Shown here piece after piece: positions 7,662 through 15,658 of a stretch of 64,000 nucleotides of DNA. The notes under the pieces were generated by a model that did no database searches, had not been told where the DNA came from, and saw only the letters and a list, made by a program, of their open reading frames with translations. How positions within the stretch are numbered: position 1 is the stretch's first letter; each line of letters opens with the position of its first letter. Origin of the DNA: an uncultured Dorea sp. (GTDB lineage Bacteria; Bacillota; Clostridia; Lachnospirales; Lachnospiraceae). A program made the position numbers and the translations under genes. The stretch covers positions 15,240-79,239 of the forward strand of contig CAJTQA010000011.1 in the NCBI GenBank assembly GCA_910578455.1. Reading direction: 5' to 3'.

Positions 7662-8575
7662 CTATCTTTTTGCCTTTCTGTATCCGGCTTCCTCCGCCTC
7701 CTGTTCTGAACCAAAGATCACAAGATGCCTGGAATCTTTCATTTCCTCATAGTCCGCCTGCCCCGGGCAGTGATAAATCTTTGACCTGGAATTGCCTCTG
7801 ATTTCCCCAGTTTCTTTTCCCTGGTCCTTCACTCCGTTCTCTCCGCCGGGACTGCTCTCTCCTGTAGCATAATCTATATCAATTCCCGGCTGGACATTGT
7901 ACACGTAGACATTGTAAGAGATGCCTTCTCCCCCGTCCTCCACAGACATTGCCTCCATCTGCACCCCGGAGGCCAGCAGGTTATCCCCCTCAAAGACAGG
8001 CACGACACGGTACATTACATGGTTATCTGTCTCTTTCACATAATCTGCCACCATATTTTCAAAGGGCAGCATGCCCTCCACGTTCATATACCGGGTTCCT
8101 GTAATAAGGTTCTTCTCATTTGCATTTTCCCAGATAGCTGGTAGCCTATCAGGTGGCATCTGTTATACAGGTATTTCCCGTCCACATTGTCGTATTTCAC
8201 CGTGTGCCAGCCTGTCGGCCTTACCTGTCCGATCTTTCCCCGCTTTTCATCCGGCATCAAGTCTTCGCCTACACTGGCGCACACCATCCCGCACCTTCCC
8301 AGGTCATCCAGCTCTCCGTATTCTTCAAATGATTCTTCTGAAAGCTCCTTCTCTGAAAATCCCGGCTCATTCCCGTTAATCTCCACATAAGGAATTCCGG
8401 CATATTCCGGCACATCTGCAGGAGAGATTATCTCCGGGGCGCTCTCCGACACATCCGCAGATACAGCAATCTTTGAATCGCCGCCGCACGCCGTCACAAT
8501 CAGAGCTAAAGCTACGGCGCATAACAGAGCCGGCATCCGGCTTACTTTAAATTCTTTTATTCTTATCTGTCTCAT
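7662..8575 (-). pseudogene. DNA/RNA non-specific endonuclease lipoprotein, frameshifted
   Basis: Two frames together make one nuclease of about 300 residues. The first (start 8575) has a lipoprotein signal ending LALIVTACGG, an acidic linker and the active-site segment YNRCHLIGYQLSG. It then shifts frame at the CCC run 8129-8131. Adding one base there restores GENANEKNLITGTRYMNVEG, the expected continuation of this ββα-metal nuclease family, and reads on to 7662. The C-terminus carries a small Cys/His segment (SKIYHCPGQADYEEM). The lipoprotein would be anchored outside the membrane, for nucleic-acid scavenging or DNA uptake. Either it is a recent pseudogene or the short homopolymer was misread. 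Its start overlaps the upstream gene as ATGA. Confidence 0.8.
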
Positions 8576-8991
8576 CTCGCCCTTTTATAAACCTCCTTTG
8601 TAATCCTATCGTGAGAAAATCCTTCAAACTCCTCCATCCTCTCCCGGCTCCATCTCCCATCCGCAAGATCCAGCGTAAAATAAACATCTGCCGGATAAGC
8701 GCGGTTCCATCGGTACAAAATTACCGCCTCAATCTTTTCCTCATATTCCGATATATCAGCATCTTCTATAAAGCAATACTCCCCCTCGCCAGCTTTTTCC
8801 AGAAATTCCTCCGACACGGCTATGCCGCCGGGCATATCGCCACAGAACATTTTTTTCGAATAGCTGCTCATATGCAGTTTTTTTCCGCTGCATTCCTTCA
8901 GCATGTCCTTGTGCTGGGCGCGGTCTTTGCTTAAACGGCGCTTGTGGAACATCATGCCGTTCCTGTCATCTATACATACTATAAGAATCAC
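8572..8991 (-). CDS. Conserved protein of the family often labelled ribonuclease Z in Lachnospiraceae (function unproven)
   Basis: This is 139 residues from GTG 8991, which has GAGGGAG 9 bases upstream. A longer frame to ATG 9216 exists but has no comparable site. The protein begins VILIVCIDDRNGMMF and ends with YRWNRAYPADVYF and EFEGFSHDRITKEVY, a conserved compact alpha/beta protein as I remember it. It has no metallo-beta-lactamase HxHxDH motif, so the ribonuclease Z label is unsupported. It overlaps the nuclease gene by four bases (ATGA), so the two are translationally coupled. Confidence 0.55.
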   Translation of the reverse strand: MILIVCIDDRNGMMFHKRRLSKDRAQHKDMLKECSGKKLHMSSYSKKMFCGDMPGGIAVSEEFLEKAGEGEYCFIEDADISEYEEKIEAVILYRWNRAYPADVYFTLDLADGRWSRERMEEFEGFSHDRITKEVYKRAR

Positions 8992-9239
8992 TCTTTTATT
9001 CTCCCTCACAAAGAATCTATCTATATAGTATTTCAACGCTGCCGGTATGTCAATGATATCTCTTTCTGATCTTATGCTCTGATTTCCTCCTGCAGCATGC
9101 CCCGCAAAATATCCCTCAGCTTCTGTCTTCCAATACAGGCATCTCTGTAGTATACTAATTAATGGCTGTTTGGGGTCATCTATATTTTCCCCGCCGCCTT
9201 GTTGCCTTTTATTCATTACACTTTGGAGTTACGAATCAG

Positions 9240-9998
9240 ATGAACCGAGACAAAAATGCTTTTATCAATGGAATACGCGACGGCATCCCCATCGCCCTTG
9301 GCTACTTTTCCGTAGCCTTTTCCCTGGGAATCGTCGCAAAAAAGGCCGGACTCAACCCTTTCCAGGGATTTTTATCCAGCCTGTTAAATCACGCTTCCGC
9401 GGGAGAGTACGCGGAATTTACCGTTATTATGGCAAACGCCCCTTATCTGGAGATGGCATTCGTCATCCTTGTCACAAATATCCGCTATATGCTGATGAGC
9501 TGCGCGCTGAGCCAGAAGTTTAGCCCAAAGACTTCTCAGCTACACCGTTTTTTAGTAGGTTTTGGCGTCACAGACGAGATATTCGGCATCAGCATCGGAA
9601 GAACCGGCGCTTTAAATCCTTACTATAACTACGGCGCCATGGCAATTGCGCTGCCAAGCTGGGCCGCCGGAACCGGCATCGGGGTAGTGGCAGGCAATAT
9701 CCTGCCTGCATCGGCGGTGAGCGCCTTAAGCGTCGCCCTCTACGGCATGTTTATCGCGATCATCATCCCTGCATCCAAAGCCAACCGGGTAGTAGGTGGA
9801 GTTGTAGCTGCAAGTTTCCTCATCAGTTTCACAGTATCCAAGATACCTCTCTTCGACCATATGTCTGACAGCATGAAAATCAGCCTGCTGACAGTAATCA
9901 TTGCCGGAGTCGCAGCTTACCTGTTCCCGGCGAAGGATGAAGAAGAGGGCGAAGAATGCATCGCCGATGCCCCAGATACTACTAAGGAGGTACGTTAA
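9240..9998 (+). CDS. azlC: Branched-chain amino acid exporter large subunit AzlC
   Basis: This is 252 residues with six or seven hydrophobic helices. The N-terminus (FINGIRDGIPIALGYFSVAFSLGI) and NIRYMLMSCALSQK are typical AzlC segments. AzlC and AzlD together export branched-chain amino acids and analogues across the membrane. ATG 9240 follows GGAG at 9225-9228. A longer frame to 9162 adds 26 residues with no family resemblance. The gene ends two bases before azlD, so they form an operon. Confidence 0.9.
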   Translation: MNRDKNAFINGIRDGIPIALGYFSVAFSLGIVAKKAGLNPFQGFLSSLLNHASAGEYAEFTVIMANAPYLEMAFVILVTNIRYMLMSCALSQKFSPKTSQLHRFLVGFGVTDEIFGISIGRTGALNPYYNYGAMAIALPSWAAGTGIGVVAGNILPASAVSALSVALYGMFIAIIIPASKANRVVGGVVAASFLISFTVSKIPLFDHMSDSMKISLLTVIIAGVAAYLFPAKDEEEGEECIADAPDTTKEVR

Positions 9999-10000
9999 CC

Positions 10001-10318
10001 ATGACCCATAGCATCTATCTTTACATATTCGTGGCAGCGGCAGTATCCTGCCTGATCCGCGTGCTGCCTCTTACGCTGATCCGGGGAAAGATCAAAAATC
10101 AGTTTATCCGGTCATTTTTATATTACGTGCCGTATGTGACGCTTGCGGTTATGACATTTCCCGCAATCATCGCCGCCCCTCAGATTCCAATTGCAGGAAT
10201 CCTTGCCCTGGTTGCAGGAATTATTGCATCCTGGAAAGGGATGAATATGCTGGGGATTGCCGCTCTTTGCTGCGCGGTAGTATTTGTGTGCGAGGCAGTC
10301 ATGCCGTATCTGGCATAG
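10001..10318 (+). CDS. azlD: Branched-chain amino acid exporter small subunit AzlD
   Basis: This is 105 residues with four hydrophobic helices, starting with a membrane segment and the conserved LIRVLPLTLIRGKIKNQFIRSFLYYVPY. It is the partner of AzlC, directly downstream. AAGGAGG precedes ATG 10001. The length is normal for the family. Confidence 0.88.
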   Translation: MTHSIYLYIFVAAAVSCLIRVLPLTLIRGKIKNQFIRSFLYYVPYVTLAVMTFPAIIAAPQIPIAGILALVAGIIASWKGMNMLGIAALCCAVVFVCEAVMPYLA

Positions 10319-10345
10319 TTTTATGATATGTTTTTAAGCGGCGGC

Positions 10346-10978
10346 TCAATCCACTATATTATCAGGCTGCCGCATTCGCATAACGATATCACTGAGATTT
10401 TCTACCATCTCCTCATATTCCCCGCAGTATTCACGCAGCAGCCCGATCACATAATCTCTGGAAAATTTCTTTAAAAAATGCTGTTCCTTCTTGATGCACA
10501 CGATAAACTCATAGACCGCGTCAATCCCCGTATAACCTGAAATATCCTTAAGGAGCGGATAATCCAGCGTCAGGACCGTATCCTGCGGATAAAAACGCAT
10601 GTCGTACCACTTAAAAAATTCCGGCAGGCCTTTAACAAAAGTGTCATACAGACAGCGGTTCCCGTAGCTGTCAAATTCCGGCATCATCTCATTATATATC
10701 TCTAATGCCTTTTTCACCTTTTCCTCCACAGCCTTAAGCCCTGCCTCGTACATTTGCTGCGCCGGCACCTTCTCCCTTGAGGCCATAGCATTGCCTCCCG
10801 CCCACATCGCCTCCCGGATGCAGTACAATACAGCCCCCATAAGCTGCTGCGCCTTCTCATACGTTACAGATGTGTCCTCATAGCCATTATATCTGTCCGC
10901 CAGCTTTCCAACCAGCGGTACAAGCTCCTCCATGCCGTACATTGGCGGCCTGTCTTCGCCCCTTCCCAATCCAGTCAT
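10346..10978 (-). CDS. Uncharacterised helical protein, probable DUF6179 family
   Basis: This is 210 residues, acidic and helical, with no signal peptide or membrane segment. Aromatic/acidic stretches include FFKWYDMRFYPQDTVLTLDYP and YEFIVCIKKEQHFLKKF. I recall this as the partner of the gene upstream, usually found together in Clostridia (DUF6179 and DUF6323), but no function is known to me. The stop of the upstream gene lies four bases before this start, so the two are co-translated. It converges on azlD. Confidence 0.55.
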   Translation of the reverse strand: MTGLGRGEDRPPMYGMEELVPLVGKLADRYNGYEDTSVTYEKAQQLMGAVLYCIREAMWAGGNAMASREKVPAQQMYEAGLKAVEEKVKKALEIYNEMMPEFDSYGNRCLYDTFVKGLPEFFKWYDMRFYPQDTVLTLDYPLLKDISGYTGIDAVYEFIVCIKKEQHFLKKFSRDYVIGLLREYCGEYEEMVENLSDIVMRMRQPDNIVD

Positions 10979-10982
10979 CCTT

Positions 10983-11528
10983 TCACCTCCACAAAAGCTC
11001 TCTCAGCGTTTCAAGATACAGCTCATAATCCCACCGTTTCACTTCATCGAATTGCTCATATTCCCCATAGCCTCCCGAACTTCTGTGCCCGTCATAGCCC
11101 GCCCGAACTGCCTGCGCGAAGTTGGCAAGGCATGTGCTCTCCAGATATTCCAGATCCCCAAAGCAGATATCCTCAAACTGCTCCTTCATAAAATGCAGAA
11201 GTTCATCATCCGTAATCTCATCTCGCATCTCATTCTTGAATAGATAAAAAATATCCTGCAGCCTTATCAACGTTTCTACATAGTTGTCCTGGCAGATATA
11301 CCGGGAATCACAAAACTCATAGATGATCTTCGGCACGATTCCCCCGCCAAACTCCACCCTTTCCTGTTTCCGCAGAGATTCCTTTCGCTCTTCTAAAATC
11401 AGCGCGGCATCCTGCTCACTCAGAATAAGCCCATATTTTCCCGCCGCCTGGTTCGTTTCCATCAATTTGCCAAGCTGATTCTGCTGCTGAAATAAAACCA
11501 TCCAGTCCTTATTTGCGTACAAATGCAT
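10983..11528 (-). CDS. Uncharacterised protein, probable DUF6323 family
   Basis: This is 181 residues, soluble and helical, with features such as LILSEQDAALILEERKESL, FGGGIVPKIIYEF and EYLESTCLANFAQAVR. I recall it as DUF6323, paired with the gene downstream. ATG 11528 sits almost on top of AGGGAGGG, so TTG 11522 may be the real start. Function unknown. The pair looks like a two-subunit complex rather than an enzyme: I see no catalytic motif. Confidence 0.5.
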   Translation of the reverse strand: MHLYANKDWMVLFQQQNQLGKLMETNQAAGKYGLILSEQDAALILEERKESLRKQERVEFGGGIVPKIIYEFCDSRYICQDNYVETLIRLQDIFYLFKNEMRDEITDDELLHFMKEQFEDICFGDLEYLESTCLANFAQAVRAGYDGHRSSGGYGEYEQFDEVKRWDYELYLETLRELLWR

Positions 11529-11641
11529 CCCTCCCTGATATTTTTAAGAACAAATTATACCACCCTGCCCAAACCATTACAAGCCTTGAATTTTAGGCGT
11601 TTTTATGGTATTATAAAGCCAGTGGAAAAGAAAAAATCACA

Positions 11642-11706
11642 TAAAAAAAGAACCATGAAGGCAAGTTTTCAAGTTTCCATTTTACCTTCCGGTTCTCTTT
11701 TTTTCG
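11642..11706. terminator. Long inverted repeat, probable bidirectional terminator
   Basis: AAAAAAAGAACC on the left pairs with GGTTCTCTTTTTTT on the right across a loop of about 35 bases. On the minus strand it lies just downstream of the Rpn-type gene. Confidence 0.6.
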
Positions 11707-11723
11707 TCAAAACAGATTATGCC

Positions 11724-12926
11724 CTATACACTTTTCAATTTGTTTTCCAACTCTGCAATCCGGGCAAGGGCGTCCTGATAGCCCTGCTTAGTTTGCGTAA
11801 GCTCCTGGTTCGCCTGCGTAAGCTCCTGCGTAGTCTGCTCTAGCTCCTGGTTCGCCTGCGTAAGCTCCTGCGTAGTCTGCTCTAGCTCCTGGTTCGCCTG
11901 CGTAAGCTCCTGCGTAGTCTGCTCTAGCTCCTGCGTAGTCTGCTCTAGCTCCTGATTCGCCTGCGTAAGCTCCTGCGTAGTCTGCGTAAGCTCCTTCCTT
12001 TTCTCCTCTACCTCCTGTTTCTTCTGATTCAGCTCCTCCTGCATCTCATCAATCATCAATTGTACCGTGTTCCGGTCCAATTCCCGCAGTTCTTTTGAAA
12101 ACATATCCATCACCCCTTCAACATTCTGGCAGATGTCATAAATCTGCCCATACATGGCTTTAAAATCCGGATACTTCTCTATGATGGAAATGACTGCATC
12201 CGGCCCGTCCATACACAGAAAAGAAAGCCATGCCTCCAGCCTGTTCTCTATCCTGTTGTTTTTATTCTGCTGGATTCCCCGGAAGATGTCAAGAGAAATA
12301 AATATATATTTCTGAAGAAGTTCTATCTCAATCCCGGTATTGGATCTCTGTTCAAAATAGTGAAGGTATGTGTCAGGAAACTGATGAAATGCCGACGGGC
12401 TCTGTTCGAATAATACGATTGTAAATACTTGTTTGATATCTTTGTAAACAAACTTTTTCTTCCGCTTGCTGCGGACTCTCTTATATTGCCTGAGCAGCAG
12501 GTCGGCAGAGTAGCATGCGCTCCGCTCCCCCGGGAATTTATACCCAATCTTCTGAATCTCAAGATTGGCGATGCTGCCGTCCTTTAGCTGTACCACGATG
12601 TCCATAATGACTAATGACGTCTCATCCGCAATCCTCGTGCTGTCATTAGGCAGCACTTCAACGACACGCACCTTCTGCTTAAGGAGCAGCGACAAAAGCT
12701 CGTCCACCCGCTCCGGGTTGTACTCCGGGTTCAAGACCTCCTTACTGATAAAATCATACATGGTCTTCACGCCCCTGACCCCAGTGCAAAAATCAAGAAA
12801 TTCCTGCCTTTGCTCCTCTGTCCAGTGATAAAACATCCTTTTCAGTCGTTCACTGTCCTCAATAATTGCCATAATCTCTCCCCTTGTCCGTATCATAGGG
12901 AAATGCATCTGCAGCTTGTTCTTCAT
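11724..12926 (-). CDS. Rpn/PD-(D/E)XK nuclease family protein with a tandem-repeat coiled-coil tail
   Basis: This is 400 residues. The N-terminal part (IRTRGEIM...FLDFCTGVRGVKTMYDF, LPNDSTRIADETSLVIMDIVV) and the active-site strand NLEIQKIGYKFPGERS match the Rpn family of recombination-promoting nucleases, often annotated as PD-(D/E)XK nuclease transposases. The catalytic Asp (IMDIVV) and ExQ (LEIQ) are intact. From about residue 305 the protein is coiled coil made of heptads ELTQANQ and ELEQTTQ. ATG 12926 is chosen, with GAGGAG about 10 bases upstream. A second good site precedes ATG 12872. There is no terminal inverted repeat, so it is not shown to be mobile. Confidence 0.8.
   Translation of the reverse strand: MKNKLQMHFPMIRTRGEIMAIIEDSERLKRMFYHWTEEQRQEFLDFCTGVRGVKTMYDFISKEVLNPEYNPERVDELLSLLLKQKVRVVEVLPNDSTRIADETSLVIMDIVVQLKDGSIANLEIQKIGYKFPGERSACYSADLLLRQYKRVRSKRKKKFVYKDIKQVFTIVLFEQSPSAFHQFPDTYLHYFEQRSNTGIEIELLQKYIFISLDIFRGIQQNKNNRIENRLEAWLSFLCMDGPDAVISIIEKYPDFKAMYGQIYDICQNVEGVMDMFSKELRELDRNTVQLMIDEMQEELNQKKQEVEEKRKELTQTTQELTQANQELEQTTQELEQTTQELTQANQELEQTTQELTQANQELEQTTQELTQANQELTQTKQGYQDALARIAELENKLKSV
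11784..11993 (-). repeat. 21-bp tandem repeat (10 units) encoding coiled-coil heptads
   Basis: Ten in-frame 21-bp units lie head to tail. Two nearly invariant types, one reading ELTQANQ and one ELEQTTQ on the minus strand, mostly alternate, with two of the second type adjacent at 11910-11951. The two central types recur without a base change; units at 11784, 11952 and 11973 differ slightly. This is a minisatellite inside a gene and is likely to vary in copy number. Confidence 0.92.
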
Positions 12927-13212
12927 AAACACAAAACTCCTCTCTGTAAGATTGTAATAAATTAATGGAATCAGGCATTGGAAATCTCTAAAATTCAGAA
13001 ATGATAGAAAGGCATCCGCTTGCGGATATCTGCCGGAAGAAAATTTAGAAATATAATGCTTTGGGTTTTAGTGTAACACATATCAGACGGCCGCGCCACA
13101 TTATATTTCTTAAAATTTCTCTAAGAATCTTAGCCCTACGCAAACAATTCTACCCTCAGTGAACAAAGGGTATGATACAATAATGAAAAATAACTTTACA
13201 CAGGAGGTTCCC

Positions 13213-13677
13213 ATGAACGCACACTCAGCCAAAAAGACTTTTTTATCCCTGCTGCTCATCCTTTCGCTCTGTCTGGACATTGCCATGACCGCACATGCCG
13301 GCGAATACCCGGCGCAAAGCAGCGCCGCCCTGGAAAACCCTGGAAATTTTTCATCTGCAAGCGATACATCCCCAGGCGATATGGACGAAAACGATTCTTC
13401 TGACGAGACGGCTCCTGACGGCAGCTCTTCCGATAAGGATAACGCCGATACAGATTCCGCAGGCGATGGCTCTTCCGGCGGCAATACTGCTGCCGACAAT
13501 GATTCTTCCGCAGACACCTCCTCCGGCGATGATTCCTCCGAAGAAGGCTTTGCGGAGGAAAATACCCTTGCAGAAGACGCGCCCTCTGCCAAACTCCCTG
13601 CCGACGAGGCAGATCGCAAGGCGGACGGCGAAATGGACAGCCTGTCTGCCGGCGAGGCAGCGCCGGAAATGGAGTGA
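13213..13677 (+). CDS. Signal peptide and Ser/Asp-rich linker of a split CapA-family protein
   Basis: This is 154 residues. A good ribosome site (AGGAGG) lies before ATG 13213, and a signal peptide (KTFLSLLLILSLCLDIAMTAHA) probably ends at AHA. The rest is a low-complexity Asp/Ser/Glu/Ala linker with no fold. The CapA domain starts in another frame exactly at this stop (GTGA overlap at 13674-13677). One missing base between about 13600 and 13674 would join them into a normal secreted CapA protein. As it stands the product would be an exported disordered peptide. Confidence 0.6.
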   Translation: MNAHSAKKTFLSLLLILSLCLDIAMTAHAGEYPAQSSAALENPGNFSSASDTSPGDMDENDSSDETAPDGSSSDKDNADTDSAGDGSSGGNTAADNDSSADTSSGDDSSEEGFAEENTLAEDAPSAKLPADEADRKADGEMDSLSAGEAAPEME

Positions 13678-14627
13678 CCCCCTCCGCAGCCGAAAGCGAA
13701 ACCACCTTTATCACCCTCAGCGCAGCAGGAGACTGCACCCTTGGCATAGACTCCAGATACAGCCATAACTTCAACAAATATTACAAGAAAAAGGGCGACC
13801 GTTACTTCCTGAAAAAAGTAAGTCCAATCTTTTCACAGGACGACATCACTATCGTCAATTTCGAGGGAACGCTTACGTCCAATAAAAAACGGGCCAGAAA
13901 GACATTTACCTTCAAAGGCCCGAAAAAATACGTATCCATACTGAAAAAAGGATCTGTGGAAGTAGTGAACCTTGCCAACAACCACTCAAAAGACTACGGC
14001 AAGTCTTCCCTTACCGACACACAGAGCACCCTGAGGAAAAATAACATCGGCTACTGCCGCAGTACTGTTATCAGCTACCAGACAGTAAACGATGTCAAGA
14101 TGGCATTCTTAGGGTTCAACGCATTGGAGAGAATCACAAAAAGCCAGATAAGATCAGGAATTGTACAGGCAAAGAAAAATAAAGCAAAAATTATTGTCGT
14201 AAGCTTTCACTGGGGCGTCGAGCGCAAATATTACCCCAACGCAAAGCAGAAATCCCTCGGGCGCTACGCCATCGACTGCGAAGCCTCGCTGGTACTCGGC
14301 CATCATCCCCATGTACTTCAGGGCATCGAAAAATACAACGGGCGCTACATCGTATACAGCCTCGGCAACTTTTGTTTTGGCGGCAACAGCAATCCGAAAG
14401 ACAAAGACACGATAATCTTTCAGCAGAAATTTTCCATAAAAGGCGGAAAACTCCAACCAGAAAACAATGCGAAAATCATCCCCTGCTCCCTCTCGTCCCA
14501 CAAAAAGACCAACGACTTCCAGCCCCGCATTTTGTCTGGGAGTGAGAAAAAACGGCTCATCAAAAAGATGAACAAACTGAGCAGGAAACTGAAAGTTTCC
14601 ATAAGCTCAAGCGGGAAACTAAATTAA
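13674..14627 (+). CDS. CapA family (poly-gamma-glutamate capsule biosynthesis type) domain, frame-split from its signal peptide
   Basis: This is 317 residues of the calcineurin-like CapA/PgsA fold: ITLSAAGDCTLGID at the start, DDITIVNFEGTLTS, VEVVNLANNHSKDYG, VSFHWGVE and VLGHHPHVLQGIE. The metal-binding Asp, Asn and His residues are all present. Proteins of this family are normally exported and anchored, and take part in capsule or wall polymer metabolism. This frame has no signal peptide of its own. The only start, GTG 13674, overlaps the upstream stop and would give a cytoplasmic protein. It is therefore probably part of one gene broken by a single-base deletion, or read by translational coupling. 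Confidence 0.75.
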   Translation: MTPSAAESETTFITLSAAGDCTLGIDSRYSHNFNKYYKKKGDRYFLKKVSPIFSQDDITIVNFEGTLTSNKKRARKTFTFKGPKKYVSILKKGSVEVVNLANNHSKDYGKSSLTDTQSTLRKNNIGYCRSTVISYQTVNDVKMAFLGFNALERITKSQIRSGIVQAKKNKAKIIVVSFHWGVERKYYPNAKQKSLGRYAIDCEASLVLGHHPHVLQGIEKYNGRYIVYSLGNFCFGGNSNPKDKDTIIFQQKFSIKGGKLQPENNAKIIPCSLSSHKKTNDFQPRILSGSEKKRLIKKMNKLSRKLKVSISSSGKLN

Positions 14628-14631
14628 CAGA

Positions 14632-15543
14632 TCACACATCGAACTCCCTCACCCCATACACCCTGCGGTACTGGTTCGGCGTCACCCCCATACATTCCTT
14701 AAACTGTTTTCCCATGTGGCTCTGGGAGGAATACCCCAGATAAGTCGCGATCTCGCTGCAGGAATACCGGGAATAAATAAGCAGATTCTTCACCAGATTC
14801 ATCTTCTCCCTGCGGATAAAATCCGTCAGGGAGATTTTTTCGCACTGATGAAACAGCTCCGAGAGATAATTTGCATTAAGCCCCAGCTCGTCCGCAATAT
14901 CCTGCACGCAAATCTTATCATGCAGATGAGAAAAGATATAGTCTTCCTTAATCGCCGTCTTAAGCTGTTCCAACTCTCCCTGCTCAATGCTGGCACATTC
15001 CCGGAATTCCTGGTCGTAAGGGTTATGCCGCCTGCCATGCTCCCTGTTTTCAAATACAAGCTCAGAAAAATGCGTCCTGAGCTCATCATCCGTCTCCTGC
15101 CTGATGCAGTTTTCCGTCAGCAGCCCGCTCTCATCCAGCAGCTCCTCCCGGCAAATGTTAAACGCCAGCAGCACATCAGCCGCCAGCTCCTTAAACCCGC
15201 ACACCGGAACTGTCTCAAGCCACGCCTCATCCACGTTCTGCACCTCCATCTTCCAGCGCAGATACACCTCCTCCGAAAACCGCGCCGGCCCAATGATAAA
15301 CTGGTACTTTTCACCAGGCACAAAGACGTACAAAAACCGGCCGTTAAAGGACATTATCACCGGGAAGTTGAAAGCTATATCCCTCCGGGAAGTAAAAAAA
15401 GCCATCAGCTCATCCGCAGTAAAACAATCCTGAATCCCCATCCGCCCGCAAAAGCTGTCTATGTAAATAAATTCCGCCGTATACCTTCTGACAACCGTAT
15501 GCAGGCGGTAGGAAATATGTTTCATCAAATATTCGTGATTCAT
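14632..15543 (-). CDS. AraC family transcriptional regulator
   Basis: This is 303 residues. The last 100 hold the double helix-turn-helix domain: KICVQDIADELGLNANYLSELF, SLTDFIRREKMNLVKNLL, CSEIATYLGYSSQSHMGKQFKECMGVTPNQYRRV. The N-terminal 190 residues form a sensing domain I do not recognise. AAAGGAGG abuts ATG 15543. It is divergent from the GH5/GPH/GH43 genes across 115 bases and was probably their activator. Those targets are now damaged. Confidence 0.88.
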   Translation of the reverse strand: MNHEYLMKHISYRLHTVVRRYTAEFIYIDSFCGRMGIQDCFTADELMAFFTSRRDIAFNFPVIMSFNGRFLYVFVPGEKYQFIIGPARFSEEVYLRWKMEVQNVDEAWLETVPVCGFKELAADVLLAFNICREELLDESGLLTENCIRQETDDELRTHFSELVFENREHGRRHNPYDQEFRECASIEQGELEQLKTAIKEDYIFSHLHDKICVQDIADELGLNANYLSELFHQCEKISLTDFIRREKMNLVKNLLIYSRYSCSEIATYLGYSSQSHMGKQFKECMGVTPNQYRRVYGVREFDV

Positions 15544-15658
15544 CCTCCTTTACCCTCTCTCCTTTTTCTACAGTATATCACATTTACCTGAGAAACATAA
15601 CAATAACCCGTGAAAAATGATATAGAAAGGAGGCCTGCTCTTTTTAGGCAACTGGCTG

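Noticed and set aside
8572..9216. Ribonuclease Z assignment for the 139-residue protein
   Set aside because: The metal-binding HxHxDH motif of RNase Z is absent. The name circulates in annotations but is not supported by the sequence.
9162..9239. N-terminal extension of AzlC
   Set aside because: The extra 26 codons have no resemblance to the family, and the GGAG site fits ATG 9240.
13038..13120. Inverted repeat (AGAAATATAATG / CATTATATTTCT) before the CapA gene
   Set aside because: Twelve AT-rich matching bases 40 bp apart, without a T-run or a recognised site. Too weak to call a feature.
13110..13766. Long minus-strand open frame rich in Ser, Glu and Pro
   Set aside because: It is antisense to the Ser/Asp-rich CapA linker. 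The low-complexity GC-rich codons of the real gene keep the other strand open by chance.
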